This document shows positions 25,870 to 36,587 of a stretch of DNA of 64,000 nt, one piece after another; position 1 is the stretch's first letter, and the number at the start of each line of letters is the position of its first letter. The notes below the pieces were generated by a model. That model ran no database searches and was not told the DNA's origin. It was given only the letters and a program-made list of their open reading frames with translations. A program made the position numbers and the translations under genes. The DNA comes from Chitinophagaceae bacterium (lineage in GTDB: Bacteria > Bacteroidota > Bacteroidia > Chitinophagales > Chitinophagaceae): the NCBI GenBank assembly GCA_023957155.1, contig JAMLHK010000004.1, positions 186,001 to 250,000 on the forward strand, written 5' to 3'.

Positions 25870-28800
25870 CTATTCTTCTTCATCAAAGCTCATGGCCTCA
25901 CGGGTAGTTTGCAACAGTTCATATTCTTCCTTGCTGCCTACTATCACATTGTCAAACTCACGCAGCCCTGTACCCGCAGGTATAGGATGCCCGGTAATTA
26001 CATTTTCCTTCAACCCCAGCATATCATCAGCTTTACCCTGGATGGCAGCCGAGCTGAGTACTTTGGTGGTTTCCTGGAACGATGCTGCAGATATCCAGCT
26101 ATGCGTACCCAGAGAAGCCTTGGTAATACCCAACAATACCGGTTTAGATGTAGCAGGATTGGCATCTCTGAACTCTACCAGCTTCTTATCGCTTCTGCGA
26201 AGAACGGAGTTTTCTTCACGCAATTCGCGTAAGCTCACGATCTGTCCGGCACGCAACTTAGCGGAATCACCCGGCTCTGTTACTACCTTTTTATCAAATA
26301 TCCAGTCGTTTTCCTCGATAAATTCAAAGCGGTCTTCCAGGTCCTCCTCTAAAAATTTAGTATCCCCTGGTTCAACAATTTCCACCTTCTTCATCATCTG
26401 CCTTACAATTACCTCAATATGCTTATCATTGATACGTACACCCTGTAAACGGTATACTTCCTGTATCTCATTTACTACATATTCCTGTACGGCAAAAGGT
26501 CCTTTAATGCTCAGGATATCAGCCGGCGCTATTTGTCCATCAGATAAAGGAGTACCTGCTCTTACAAAGTCGCCATCCTGTACAAGAATTTGCCTCGTAA
26601 GCGGAACCAGGTATTTTTTAACTACACCATCTTTAGCTTCAATGATGATCTCACGATTACCACGTTTTACCATACCGAAGGCAACCACACCGTCAATTTC
26701 AGAAACAATAGCGGGGTTTCCGGGGTTGCGTGCTTCAAATAATTCCGTTACACGCGGTAAACCACCCGTAATATCACGCAGCTTACCGAGCACACGCGGT
26801 ATTTTTACCAGCACCTGTCCTGCATTTACGTCTTCAGTTTCATCTACTACAATATGCGATCCAACAGGAAGGTTGTAGCTTTTAACTTCTTTACCTTCCA
26901 CAAGGAGCATGGGTATCTTGGTCTTGTCTTTGGTTTCGATCACTACTTTTTCGCGGTGTCCCGTCTGCTCATCAGCTTCCTCACGATAGGTAATCCCTTC
27001 AATTACGCTTTCAAACTTAACAGAACCGGCCTGCTCTGAGATAATAACATTATTGAAAGGATCCCAGGTACAAATAACATCTCCTTTTTCAATCTTTTGG
27101 CCATCTTTTACATTTAAAGTGGCTCCATAAGGAATATTATTGGTGATCAGCAGTCTGTCATTTTTCACGTCAATGATCCTCATCTCACCCGTACGTCCGA
27201 TTACTACCTGCACCTTTTCTCCCTGGTTATTTTCAGCGGTTACCGTACGCAACCCGTCAAACTGTATTGTACCATCAAATTTAGCGGCCAGCTGAGAATC
27301 CACTGAAGCAGAGCCTGCAACACCACCCACGTGGAAGGTACGCAGGGTAAGCTGGGTACCCGGTTCACCAATGGACTGTGCAGCAATAATTCCCACGGCA
27401 TCCCCTCTCTGGGCAAGGTAGCCCGTTGCCAGGTTAAGCCCATAGCATTTTACACAAACACCCCGTTTGCTTTCACAGGTTAATACGGAACGAATATCCA
27501 CCGTTTCAATCCCGCTATCTTCAATAGTCCTGGCTATATCTTCCGTAATCTGCTCTCCGGCGCTAAGGATCAGCTCATCCGTAACCGGGTTATAAATATC
27601 ATGTAAGGAGGTACGTCCCAGTATCCGGTCGTACAACGGTTCAACAATATCTTCATTATCCTTTAATGCGGAAATGGCTATTCCACGCAGCGTACCACAG
27701 TCTTCTTCATTGATCACTACATCCTGGGCCACGTCAACCAGACGGCGGGTAAGGTAACCGGCATCGGCTGTTTTTAAAGCGGTATCCGCCAAACCCTTAC
27801 GGGCACCGTGCGTGGATATAAAATATTCCAACACGTTCAGCCCGTCTTTAAAGTTGGACAAGATCGGGTTTTCAATAATTTCAGACCCGGTGGAACCACT
27901 CTTACGCGGCTTGGCCATCAAGCCTCTGATACCGGCCAGCTGTTTTACCTGCTGCTTGCTTCCCCTGGCGCCTGAATCCAGCATCATATACACGGAGTTG
28001 AATCCCTGTTTGTCGGTAGCCATCTCCCGTATAAGCGTTTCTGTAACACGGGTATCTACACGCGACCATATATCAATGATCTGGTTATACCTTTCATTAT
28101 TGGTGATAAGCCCCATATTGTAGTTGTCCCATACTTCCTGCACCTCTTCTGATGCGGAATCCACTAACTCCTGCTTTACCTCCGGAACAACAAGGTCATT
28201 AATATTGAAAGAAAGTCCGCCGCGGAATGCAGTACGGAACCCTAACTGCTTGATATCATCCAGGAATTTAGCCGTTTTGGGCACATTGGTGATCTTAATG
28301 ATATCGCCAATGATTTCCCGGAGAGATTTTTTGGTAAGCAGCGCATTGATAAAGCCCACTTCCTCGGGAACATACTGGTTAAATATTACCCGTCCTACAG
28401 TGGTATCAAGAAGCTTGTTCTGTATTTCACCATTATCCTTCCGGACATTAACGCGTACTCTTATTGGCGCATGCAGGTCAACCTTACCTTCATTATAGGC
28501 AATGATCACCTCTTCGGCGTTATAAAAGCTTTTCCCTTCTCCTCTTATTTTTTCTGTTTCGGTGGATTTTTTCCCTTTTGAAATGTAATACAGACCCAGT
28601 ACCATGTCCTGCGAAGGAAGGGTAATAGGTGTACCGTTCTGCGGGTTGAGGATATTATGAGAAGACAGCATTAACAACTGTGCTTCCAGAACAGCCGCAT
28701 TGCTCAACGGAACGTGAACCGCCATCTGGTCACCGTCAAAGTCGGCATTGAACGCAGAACATACCAGCGGATGCAGCTGTATGGCTTTCCCTTCCACTAA

Positions 28801-30162
28801 CTTTGGCTGAAATGCCTGGATAGACAGGCGGTGCAGGGTGGGGGCACGGTTAAGCATAATGGGATGACCTTTGAGAATATTTTCAAGGATATCCCAGACA
28901 ATCGCTTCCTTACGGTCAACTAACTTCCTGGCACTCTTCACCGTTTTCACAATACCTCTTTCAATGAGCTTGCGGATAATAAACGGCTTAAACAATTCGG
29001 CTCCCATATCTTTGGGCAAACCACATTCATGCAACTTCAATTCGGGACCAACCACAATTACCGAACGGCCGGAATAGTCAACACGTTTACCCAGCAGGTT
29101 CTGGCGGAATCGTCCCTGTTTCCCTTTCAGCACATCACTCAGTGATTTTAACGCACGTCCGCCTTCTGCTTTAACTGCATTCGATTTACGTGAGTTATCA
29201 AAAAGTGAATCTATTGCTTCCTGAAGCATACGCTTTTCATTACGCAGGATGACTTCCGGCGCCTTAATTTCCAGGAGGCGTTTTAAACGGTTATTACGGA
29301 TAATAACACGGCGATATAAATCATTCAGATCAGAAGATGCAAAACGTCCGCCATCTAAAGGTACGAGCGGGCGAAGTTCCGGCGGAATAACCGGTATGTA
29401 TTGCATAACCATCCATTCCGGGCGGTTTTCAATTCTGCCATTGGCATCACGGAAAGATTCTACCACACTTAACCGCTTTAAGGCATCAGCCTTACGCTGC
29501 TGTGAAGTTTCAGTAGCCGCGGCATTCCGCAGGTCGTAGCTTAGCTGGTCGAGGTCAATTCTTCCCAGCATGGCATGAATAGCTTCAGCTCCCATTTTAG
29601 CTATGAATTTCTGCGGATCATCATCAGGCAGGTACTGGTTATCTTTAGGCAGATTTTCCAGTATCTCTAAGTATTCTTCTTCAGACAGCAGATCACCAAC
29701 CTTAAGGTTACGATCTTCACGTATTCCCGGCTGTACTACTACATATCTTTCGTAGTAAACGATACTTTCCATTTTCTTGGAACTGATACCCAGCAGGTAG
29801 CCAATTTTATTGGGAAGACTTTTGAAATACCATATATGAACCACCGGCACTACCAGCTTGATATGCCCCATTCTTTCACGGCGCACCTTCTTTTCGGTAA
29901 CCTCAACACCGCAGCGGTCGCACACGATACCTTTATAACGGATCCGCTTATACTTGCCGCAGGCACATTCATAATCCTTTACCGGCCCAAAGATCCGCTC
30001 GCAGAACAAGCCATCTCTTTCGGGTTTATAAGTACGATAGTTAATAGTTTCCGGCTTCAAAACCTCACCATAAGATCTTTCGAGGATGGCATCAGGAGAA
30101 GCCAGGCTGATGGTGATTTTAGAAAAATTTGATTTGGGACGATTATCTTTTTTGATAGCCAT
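25870..30162 (-). CDS. rpoC: DNA-directed RNA polymerase subunit beta'
   Basis: The 1430-residue largest subunit contains the active-site magnesium loop [14 protein letters not shown], an N-terminal zinc module with CACGKYKR and VCDRCGVE, and a second zinc module with [13 protein letters not shown]. The clamp, bridge helix and trigger-loop region ([15 protein letters not shown]) are intact. Length is normal for Bacteroidota. It follows rpoB by 93 bp on the same strand. The reading frame is unbroken. Confidence 0.99.
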   Translation of the reverse strand: MAIKKDNRPKSNFSKITISLASPDAILERSYGEVLKPETINYRTYKPERDGLFCERIFGPVKDYECACGKYKRIRYKGIVCDRCGVEVTEKKVRRERMGHIKLVVPVVHIWYFKSLPNKIGYLLGISSKKMESIVYYERYVVVQPGIREDRNLKVGDLLSEEEYLEILENLPKDNQYLPDDDPQKFIAKMGAEAIHAMLGRIDLDQLSYDLRNAAATETSQQRKADALKRLSVVESFRDANGRIENRPEWMVMQYIPVIPPELRPLVPLDGGRFASSDLNDLYRRVIIRNNRLKRLLEIKAPEVILRNEKRMLQEAIDSLFDNSRKSNAVKAEGGRALKSLSDVLKGKQGRFRQNLLGKRVDYSGRSVIVVGPELKLHECGLPKDMGAELFKPFIIRKLIERGIVKTVKSARKLVDRKEAIVWDILENILKGHPIMLNRAPTLHRLSIQAFQPKLVEGKAIQLHPLVCSAFNADFDGDQMAVHVPLSNAAVLEAQLLMLSSHNILNPQNGTPITLPSQDMVLGLYYISKGKKSTETEKIRGEGKSFYNAEEVIIAYNEGKVDLHAPIRVRVNVRKDNGEIQNKLLDTTVGRVIFNQYVPEEVGFINALLTKKSLREIIGDIIKITNVPKTAKFLDDIKQLGFRTAFRGGLSFNINDLVVPEVKQELVDSASEEVQEVWDNYNMGLITNNERYNQIIDIWSRVDTRVTETLIREMATDKQGFNSVYMMLDSGARGSKQQVKQLAGIRGLMAKPRKSGSTGSEIIENPILSNFKDGLNVLEYFISTHGARKGLADTALKTADAGYLTRRLVDVAQDVVINEEDCGTLRGIAISALKDNEDIVEPLYDRILGRTSLHDIYNPVTDELILSAGEQITEDIARTIEDSGIETVDIRSVLTCESKRGVCVKCYGLNLATGYLAQRGDAVGIIAAQSIGEPGTQLTLRTFHVGGVAGSASVDSQLAAKFDGTIQFDGLRTVTAENNQGEKVQVVIGRTGEMRIIDVKNDRLLITNNIPYGATLNVKDGQKIEKGDVICTWDPFNNVIISEQAGSVKFESVIEGITYREEADEQTGHREKVVIETKDKTKIPMLLVEGKEVKSYNLPVGSHIVVDETEDVNAGQVLVKIPRVLGKLRDITGGLPRVTELFEARNPGNPAIVSEIDGVVAFGMVKRGNREIIIEAKDGVVKKYLVPLTRQILVQDGDFVRAGTPLSDGQIAPADILSIKGPFAVQEYVVNEIQEVYRLQGVRINDKHIEVIVRQMMKKVEIVEPGDTKFLEEDLEDRFEFIEENDWIFDKKVVTEPGDSAKLRAGQIVSLRELREENSVLRRSDKKLVEFRDANPATSKPVLLGITKASLGTHSWISAASFQETTKVLSSAAIQGKADDMLGLKENVITGHPIPAGTGLREFDNVIVGSKEEYELLQTTREAMSFDEEE

Positions 30163-30255
30163 AATCTTATTTAAGATTTATTATTTGAGATTTGAAATTT
30201 CTCCAGCATAATACCAGCTGAGGAAACCTGCAATTAAATTTTAGTAACCTTCTTA

Positions 30256-33200
30256 CTATTCAAATTTCAACTCTAATCCTAATCCTCTTAATTCATGCAC
30301 CAGTACGTTGAAAGATTCGGGCAGTCCGGCTCTGGGGATATTATCTCCTTTTACAATGGCCTCATACGTTTTTGCGCGGCCGATAATATCATCCGACTTA
30401 AGGGTAAGCAGCTCCTGTAAAATGTTGGATGCACCATACGCTTCCAGTGCCCACACTTCCATTTCACCAAAACGCTGTCCTCCAAACTGTGCTTTACCAC
30501 CCAGCGGCTGCTGTGTAATTAAGCTGTAAGGCCCGATACTTCTTGCATGCATCTTATCATCTACCATGTGGTGCAGCTTGATCATATATATGATCCCTAC
30601 GGTAGCTTTCTGGTCAAACCGCTCTCCCGTTTCACCATCATACAGGTAAGTATGACCAAAGGACGGCAGCCCGGCTTTGTCAATATAGCCTGCAATTTCT
30701 TCGGTAGATGCCCCGTCAAAAATCGGGGTGGCAAATTTTACATTTAACTTCTCTGCAGCCCATCCCAATACGGTTTCATAGATCTGTCCGAGGTTCATAC
30801 GGCTCGGTACACCCAACGGATTCAATACGATATCTACCGGAGTACCATCCTCCAGAAAAGGCATATCTTCCGCACGAACAATCTTAGCCACGATACCTTT
30901 ATTACCATGTCGTCCTGCCATCTTATCTCCTACCTTCAGCTTACGTTTTACGGCAAGGTATACTTTAGCCAGCTTCAATACGCCCGCCGGTAATTCATCA
31001 CCAATGGAAATATTGAATTTTTCTCTTTTATATCTTCCCAGCTCTTCGTTGAACTTAATGTTATAATTGTGCAGCAAAATATTAACCTGGTCGTCAACAT
31101 GCGCATCGCCTGTCCAGCCCAGGGGATTGATATTCTGATAATCAAGCCCGGTTAGGTTTTTCGCATTGAATTTTGCACTCTTACCGATCTGCATCTCCCC
31201 AAAATTATTGGTTACGCCGGCAGAAGTTTTATTGTTTAACAACACCTGGAGTTTACCAATCAACACATCAAGCAGGTCTTTTTCATTTTGCTCATGTGTT
31301 TTTTCGAGCTTATCCAATGCCGCCTTTTCCCGCACCTTCATGTTCTTATCTTTCTTGGCACGCTGAAACAGCTTCTTATCAATTACTACCCCTTCGGTAC
31401 CACTGGGCGCCTTGAGGGAAGCATCTTTGGCATCTCCTGCCTTATCGCCGAAGATGGCTCTCAACAATTTTTCTTCAGGTGTAGGATCGCTCTCTCCTTT
31501 CGGGGTGATCTTACCAATAATAATATCTCCTTCCTTAACCTGGGCGCCTACACGGATAATACCATGCTGATCCAGATCTTTGGTTGCTTCTTCGGATACA
31601 TTGGGAATATCCGGTGTCAATTCTTCCTCTCCCAGCTTAGTATCCCGTACTTCCAGCTCATATTCTGAAATATGAATAGAAGTAAACAGGTCTTCACGAG
31701 CTACCTTTTCGCTGATCACAATAGCATCTTCAAAATTGTATCCTTTCCAGGGCATGAACGCTACTTTAAGATTGCGACCCAGTGCCAGTTCTCCGTCTTT
31801 TGTAGCATATCCTTCGGTAAGAAAGTCGCCGTGTTTAACACGTTGTCCTTTTTTTACGGCAGGCCGCAGGTTAATGCAGGTTTCCTGGTTTGTTTTCATG
31901 AACTTGGTAAGCCGGTATATTCTCAGGTCGTCCTCAAAGCTCACTAATTTCTGCGCCTCGTCTCTTTCATACCGCACGTGTATTTCATTAGCATCCACAA
32001 ACTCTACTACACCATTACCATCGGCATGTATTTGTATACGGGCATCTCTTGCTGCTTTTCCTTCCAGTCCGGTACCTACCAGCGGCGCCTGCGGAACAAT
32101 GAGCGGAACCGCCTGGCGTTGCATGTTTGATCCCATCAGTGCACGGTTGGCATCATCATGTTCCAGGAAGGGAATAAGCGAAGCACTCAATCCCACTATC
32201 TGGTTAGGCGCCACATCCATGTACTCCACTTCCGTTTTTTCCAGGATGGGGAAGTCGCCCGTTTGACGTGATCTTACCATTTCTTCCACAAATGATCCAT
32301 TGCCGTCCAGCGGAGCATTTGCCTGTGCAATTTTTGCTTCATCTTCTTCTTCGGCACTCAGGTAAGACAGGTCTTTCATGTCTACCTTTCCATTATTCAC
32401 CCTACGGTAAGGCGTTTCAATAAAGCCCATTTCGTTGATCTTGGCATGCACGCACAATGTAGAGATCAAACCAATATTCGGACCTTCAGGCGTTTCGATG
32501 GTACACAAACGACCATAGTGCGAGTAGTGTACGTCACGAACCTCAAAACCTGCACGCTCACGGCTCAAACCACCGGGCCCGAGCGCCGAGATACGGCGTT
32601 TGTGGGTGATTTCGCTCAACGGGTTCGTCTGATCCAGGAATTGTGATAACTGTGAAGTTCCAAAGAAAGAGTTGATCACAGAAGACAATGTTCTGGCATT
32701 GATCAGGTCAACCGGGGTGAATACCTCATTATCGCGCACGTTCATCCTTTCACGGATGGTGCGGGCCATACGGGCCAAACCAACCCCGAACTGGGCAAAC
32801 AACTGTTCGCCCACCGTACGAACACGGCGGTTGCTGAGGTGATCAATATCATCAATTTCCGCTTTTGCATTTGTTAACCGAACGAGATACTTGATGATCT
32901 CAATAATATCTTCTTTTGTGAGTGTTTTCTGATCAAGGGGCTGGTTCAGATTCAGTTTACGGTTAATTTTATAACGACCTACTTCTCCCAGGTCATACCG
33001 CTTATCAGAGAAAAACAATTTATCAATAATACCACGGGCCGTTTCATTATCCGGGGCATCAGCGCCACGTAACTGACGGTATATGTGCTGAACCGCTTCT
33101 AACTCCGAGTTAGCGCTGTCTTTGTTCAGGGTATTATATATAATGGCATAGTCGCCACTTACTTCTTCTTTCTGAATAAATACTCCTTTTACATCCATTT

Positions 33201-34065
33201 CGGAGATCAGCTCTACCGCTTCTTCATCCAAAATGGTATCCCGTTCCAATACCACTTCATTCCTTTCAATAGAAACCACTTCACCGGTGTCCTCATCCAC
33301 AAAGTCTTCCACCCATGTTCTCAATACGCGGGCAGCCAAACGCTTTCCGATATAGGGTGTCAGTGATTTTTTATCCGCTTTCACCTCATCTGCCATACCG
33401 AATAATTCCAGTATATCTTTATCGGTTTCAAATCCGATGGAACGCAATAATGTAGTAACGGGAAATTTTTTCTTGCGGTCAATGTATGCATACATAACAT
33501 TATTAATGTCTGTAGCAAATTCCATCCATGCACCTTTAAACGGAATTACTCTTGCGGAGTAAATTTTGGTACCATTAGGATGAAGAGACTGTCCAAAGAA
33601 CACACCAGGTGAACGATGTAACTGGGATACCACAACTCTTTCCGCGCCATTGATCACAAAGGTGCCGCGTGGCGTCATATAAGGAATATTACCCAAGAAT
33701 ACATCCTGTACGATGGTTTGGAAATCAACGTGCTCCTCATCGTTACAGCTCAGCCGCAACTTTGCTTTTAACGGAACGGCATAAGTTAGGCCGCGCTCCA
33801 TACATTCTTCAATGCTATAGCGTGGCGGATCAATAAAATAATCCAGGAACTCAAGAACAAAAATATTACGGGTATCCGTAATAGGAAAGTTTTCCTTGAA
33901 TACTTTAAACAATCCTTCAACATTCCTCTTGTCCGGCGTTGTTTCCAACTGGAAGAATTCTTTGAAAGACTGGATCTGGATCTCTAATAAATCCGGAGTT
34001 TCCGCTAAATGCTTGATTTTTCCGAAATCAATTCTATTGTTCGTAGCAACTTTTGTTGAAGACAT
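30256..34065 (-). CDS. rpoB: DNA-directed RNA polymerase subunit beta
   Basis: The 1269-residue subunit has all conserved blocks: [19 protein letters not shown] (rifampicin region), [23 protein letters not shown], and the C-terminal [20 protein letters not shown]. The rifampicin-region residues look wild type by inspection. It precedes rpoC in the standard order, but the gene upstream is a fructokinase rather than rplL. A consensus promoter lies 141-170 bp before the ATG. Confidence 0.99.
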   Translation of the reverse strand: MSSTKVATNNRIDFGKIKHLAETPDLLEIQIQSFKEFFQLETTPDKRNVEGLFKVFKENFPITDTRNIFVLEFLDYFIDPPRYSIEECMERGLTYAVPLKAKLRLSCNDEEHVDFQTIVQDVFLGNIPYMTPRGTFVINGAERVVVSQLHRSPGVFFGQSLHPNGTKIYSARVIPFKGAWMEFATDINNVMYAYIDRKKKFPVTTLLRSIGFETDKDILELFGMADEVKADKKSLTPYIGKRLAARVLRTWVEDFVDEDTGEVVSIERNEVVLERDTILDEEAVELISEMDVKGVFIQKEEVSGDYAIIYNTLNKDSANSELEAVQHIYRQLRGADAPDNETARGIIDKLFFSDKRYDLGEVGRYKINRKLNLNQPLDQKTLTKEDIIEIIKYLVRLTNAKAEIDDIDHLSNRRVRTVGEQLFAQFGVGLARMARTIRERMNVRDNEVFTPVDLINARTLSSVINSFFGTSQLSQFLDQTNPLSEITHKRRISALGPGGLSRERAGFEVRDVHYSHYGRLCTIETPEGPNIGLISTLCVHAKINEMGFIETPYRRVNNGKVDMKDLSYLSAEEEDEAKIAQANAPLDGNGSFVEEMVRSRQTGDFPILEKTEVEYMDVAPNQIVGLSASLIPFLEHDDANRALMGSNMQRQAVPLIVPQAPLVGTGLEGKAARDARIQIHADGNGVVEFVDANEIHVRYERDEAQKLVSFEDDLRIYRLTKFMKTNQETCINLRPAVKKGQRVKHGDFLTEGYATKDGELALGRNLKVAFMPWKGYNFEDAIVISEKVAREDLFTSIHISEYELEVRDTKLGEEELTPDIPNVSEEATKDLDQHGIIRVGAQVKEGDIIIGKITPKGESDPTPEEKLLRAIFGDKAGDAKDASLKAPSGTEGVVIDKKLFQRAKKDKNMKVREKAALDKLEKTHEQNEKDLLDVLIGKLQVLLNNKTSAGVTNNFGEMQIGKSAKFNAKNLTGLDYQNINPLGWTGDAHVDDQVNILLHNYNIKFNEELGRYKREKFNISIGDELPAGVLKLAKVYLAVKRKLKVGDKMAGRHGNKGIVAKIVRAEDMPFLEDGTPVDIVLNPLGVPSRMNLGQIYETVLGWAAEKLNVKFATPIFDGASTEEIAGYIDKAGLPSFGHTYLYDGETGERFDQKATVGIIYMIKLHHMVDDKMHARSIGPYSLITQQPLGGKAQFGGQRFGEMEVWALEAYGASNILQELLTLKSDDIIGRAKTYEAIVKGDNIPRAGLPESFNVLVHELRGLGLELKFE

Positions 34066-34070
34066 AGTTT

Positions 34071-34134
34071 AAAAAGCGCTTTTTGTTTAGTTCAATGACA
34101 AATACCCCCCTTGCTCCTGTTTTAATAAAAACAG
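34071..34134 (-). promoter_or_regulatory. Two palindromes in the rpoB leader
   Basis: AAAAAGCGCTTTTT at 34071-34084 is a perfect 14-nt palindrome 5 bp before the rpoB ATG. A second hairpin, CTGTTTT with AAAACAG over a short loop, spans 34117-34134. Both would lie in the rpoB 5' leader if transcription starts near 34199. A regulatory role is inferred from position only. Confidence 0.3.
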
Positions 34135-34205
34135 AAATAATTCAGGATCAGTCACTTATAATTCAATTGAAAAGTCAAATTGTATCAGGCCCAATTTAAG
34201 GAGTG

Positions 34206-34235
34206 CAAAGGTACTGAATAATAATATTTGAACAA
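34206..34235 (-). promoter_or_regulatory. Promoter of rpoBC
   Basis: On the minus strand TTG (34233-34235) is followed after exactly 19 bp by TACCTTTG (34206-34213), a full match to the Bacteroidota consensus. Transcription would start near 34199 with a leader of about 134 nt. Confidence 0.75.
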
Positions 34236-34281
34236 TTTTTTTTAAATTTTAACCGATGTTTAATAAATGTTGATAATTTTT

Positions 34282-35184
34282 TTACCCGTTTGCCGGGTAG
34301 GACTGAATAGCCATTTCTATCTCGGCCGGGGTATATACGGGACAAGCGCCTTGTTTTGTAGCGATAAACGCACCTAACCCGGATGCAAATGTTAAGGCTT
34401 CGGCTATAGGGTTTCCGTTAATAAACCTGGAAAGAAACGCCGCCAGAAAGGAATCTCCGCTGCCAATAGTATCTGCTACCACCACTTTAAAACCCGGATG
34501 TTCATACCATTGCCCGTCATTCAATACTATTGCGCCTTTATCGCCACGGGTGGTCAGGATCATATTCAGATGATACTTATCCTGAAAAGCGGTAATCAGC
34601 TCTTTATCATTCCCTTTAAACCCGAACCAGTCCGACAGCAGGTGTAATTCATCTTCATTCAACTTCAGCACATCGGCGTGGCGCAGCAGGTGATCCAGGG
34701 TGGATTGCTCATAATGTGGTTTCCGGAGGTTGATATCCAGCACTTTATGTCTTGCCACCTCGAGCAACTCATAGAGCGTCTGGCGGGAAACTTCACTCCT
34801 GGCACCCAGACTGCCGAAAATAAAATAGGGCGTATCTGTAATCAGTTGCTGTATTTGCCGGCTATACCTTATAAAATCCCAGGCTACGGGCTTCACAATG
34901 TCATAGGTAACATGGTTTCCCTCCACCTTTGCCAGTACCCTGCTGGTATCGTATTCATGATCGGTCTGAATGAAATCGGCAGTCACCTTTTTGGAGGTAA
35001 AATAGTCGAACAATTCTTTTCCTAATTCGTCATCGCCTACCCGGCTGATCATTGCGGCCGGCACACCCAACTGATTGAGGTGATAAGCCACATTCATGGG
35101 CGCCCCACCGGGCAGCCTTTTATCCGGTAGAATATCCCATAAAACTTCTCCAAAGCACACTGCTTTATATGTATTTGTAATCAT
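34282..35184 (-). CDS. PfkB-family sugar kinase, fructokinase-like
   Basis: The 300-residue protein has the ribokinase-fold motifs: GEVLWDILPDKRLPGGAPMN (residues 12-31, substrate loop with GG) and IGSGDSFLAAFL with the catalytic Asp. The N-terminal FGEVLWDI and GGAPMNVAYHL are typical of bacterial fructokinases of this family. It would phosphorylate fructose or a similar hexose in the cytosol. It is upstream of rpoB by 216 bp but the rpoB promoter lies between them. Specificity is not certain. Confidence 0.87.
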   Translation of the reverse strand: MITNTYKAVCFGEVLWDILPDKRLPGGAPMNVAYHLNQLGVPAAMISRVGDDELGKELFDYFTSKKVTADFIQTDHEYDTSRVLAKVEGNHVTYDIVKPVAWDFIRYSRQIQQLITDTPYFIFGSLGARSEVSRQTLYELLEVARHKVLDINLRKPHYEQSTLDHLLRHADVLKLNEDELHLLSDWFGFKGNDKELITAFQDKYHLNMILTTRGDKGAIVLNDGQWYEHPGFKVVVADTIGSGDSFLAAFLSRFINGNPIAEALTFASGLGAFIATKQGACPVYTPAEIEMAIQSYPANG

Positions 35185-35247
35185 GCGTTCAAATTAGGGA
35201 AAAAAATCTATTTGGAATTGATTTGTAAACGGAGACCGCGACATCAC

Positions 35248-35871
35248 TTATTCTTCCACCCTCACCCCATCATATATTTCTGCAACAGGTATTACTTCAT
35301 TAACCGCTTTTATATGAAGCTGATCCTCTATTGAATTATATTCTTCCAGTTCCCAGCGGTAGGCTGCATTCAGCCGGAACGCTTCAATATGTATACATCC
35401 GGAATCTATCAGTATATATTCTTTCAACGTGGGTATATCGCGGTATAGCATGAATTTTTCGCCACGATCGTAGTTTTTTGTTGAGGGAGAAAGTATTTCG
35501 ATTATTACAACAGGATTTAAAATATTCCAGTTATCGTTATTAAGTGTAACGTCTTCACCGCAAACAACGGATATATCCGGGTAAGTAAATAAAGTGTTTG
35601 ATTCAATATGAATACGTTGGTCGCTATTATATGGTCTGCATTTCTTTCCCTTTAATTTTTGATGCAGTGCGGCATATACATTTCCGGATATGCGGTTATG
35701 CGGCACTTTAGAGCCTGACATGGCAAATATCTCTCCCCGGTAATATTCATGCTTTTCCATAGCAGCCTCTTCCATCGCCAGATATTCTTCGATGGTAAAT
35801 TTCCGCCTGCCATAAGCAACCACAGGTTCTCTTAGTTCCATATCCATATCATAAAAATACTCATATTTCAA
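35248..35871 (-). CDS. Uma2-family putative restriction-endonuclease-like protein
   Basis: The 207-residue product matches the Uma2 (DUF820) family, which has a PD-(D/E)XK nuclease fold. Visible features are the N-terminal [11 protein letters not shown] and [11 protein letters not shown], the acidic core [10 protein letters not shown] and the I-E-I-L-S-P-S-T strand followed by Lys. Family members are common in cyanobacteria and Bacteroidota but their biological role is unknown. It is a single gene, divergent from the ORF6N gene, with a GCCGGCT inverted repeat (35888-35894 and 35914-35920) in the shared upstream region. Translation may start at an inner Met (residue 9 or 11). Confidence 0.85.
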   Translation of the reverse strand: MKYEYFYDMDMELREPVVAYGRRKFTIEEYLAMEEAAMEKHEYYRGEIFAMSGSKVPHNRISGNVYAALHQKLKGKKCRPYNSDQRIHIESNTLFTYPDISVVCGEDVTLNNDNWNILNPVVIIEILSPSTKNYDRGEKFMLYRDIPTLKEYILIDSGCIHIEAFRLNAAYRWELEEYNSIEDQLHIKAVNEVIPVAEIYDGVRVEE

Positions 35872-35979
35872 TGAAAGAAAAACTACTGCCGGCTATTTTA
35901 AAATCATTCTTACAGCCGGCTTATCAAAAGAAATGTTTTTTTAAGTATATTGGTTACTCACAAACCTAAAAAACACCAC

Positions 35980-36546
35980 ATGCAGATCATCCAGTCCATC
36001 CAGAACAGAATTTACGACATAAGAGGAGAGCGTGTAATGCTCGACCGCGATTTAGCCACTCTTTATGAAGTAGAAACCCGGGTATTTAACCAGTCTGTAA
36101 AACGGAATATAAAACGTTTCCCCAAAGACTTTATGTTTCAACTTACCAAAGAAGAATGGGAAGATGTAAGGTTGCAGGTTGAACTCTTGGAAAATCAGCA
36201 ATCGCGTTTAAGATCACAAATTGTGATCTTAAACGCTGGAAGAGGGCAGCATAGTAAATATCTGCCCTACGCTTTCACCGAACAAGGCATTGCCATGCTC
36301 AGTGGTATACTCTATAGTGACAGGGCTATTAAAATGAACATCGCCATTATGCGCGCTTTTGTAGAAGTGCGCCGGATATTGTTACAACAAACCGATATCA
36401 AAGAACAACTCAAACAAATACAGCAGAGGATTACCGAACACGATGTACAGCTCAGCCAGATTTACGATAGTATTGAAAACCTGCTGGATGAAAAAACCGC
36501 TCAACGCAAATGGGAAGACAGGGAAAGGATCGGATTTAAAAAATAA
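35980..36546 (+). CDS. ORF6N-domain DNA-binding protein
   Basis: The 188-residue product has the ORF6N (KilA-N-like) domain: IYDIRGERVMLDRDLATLYE (about residues 11-30), then RFPKDFMFQLT and LPYAFTEQGIAMLSGIL. A C-terminal coiled coil follows (about 130-175). Such proteins occur in phages and mobile elements and also as dispersed chromosomal genes in Bacteroidota; the function is unclear. The ATG at 35980 is preferred over an in-frame TTG ten codons earlier. A perfect 33-bp inverted repeat lies in the middle of the gene. Confidence 0.85.
   Translation: MQIIQSIQNRIYDIRGERVMLDRDLATLYEVETRVFNQSVKRNIKRFPKDFMFQLTKEEWEDVRLQVELLENQQSRLRSQIVILNAGRGQHSKYLPYAFTEQGIAMLSGILYSDRAIKMNIAIMRAFVEVRRILLQQTDIKEQLKQIQQRITEHDVQLSQIYDSIENLLDEKTAQRKWEDRERIGFKK
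36204..36236. repeat. Perfect 16-bp inverted repeat within the ORF6N gene
   Basis: The left arm (36204-36219) starts GCGTTTAAGATC and the right arm (36221-36236) is its exact reverse complement, with a single A between. All 16 pairs match. It lies in coding sequence encoding RLRSQIVILNAG, between the two halves of the ORF6N domain. Confidence 0.9.
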
Positions 36547-36587
36547 TACTTCGCTGTGAAACACTTTCTGCCGCTTCCGTCCAAACA

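Noticed and set aside
25859-26878. A long open frame on the plus strand opposite rpoC (about 340 codons)
   Set aside because: It is antisense to conserved rpoC and its product is a serine- and threonine-rich shadow of reverse codons, with no signal or family motif.
30170-30210. AT-rich repeats of the type TTTGAGATTTGAAAT near 30185 and again near 39935
   Set aside because: Short AT-rich strings like these recur in intergenic DNA by chance; two copies do not make a repeat family.
35248-36546. Uma2-ORF6N pair as a toxin-antitoxin or defence system
   Set aside because: The genes are divergent, with different families and no toxin signature, and ORF6N and Uma2 genes are common alone in Bacteroidota.
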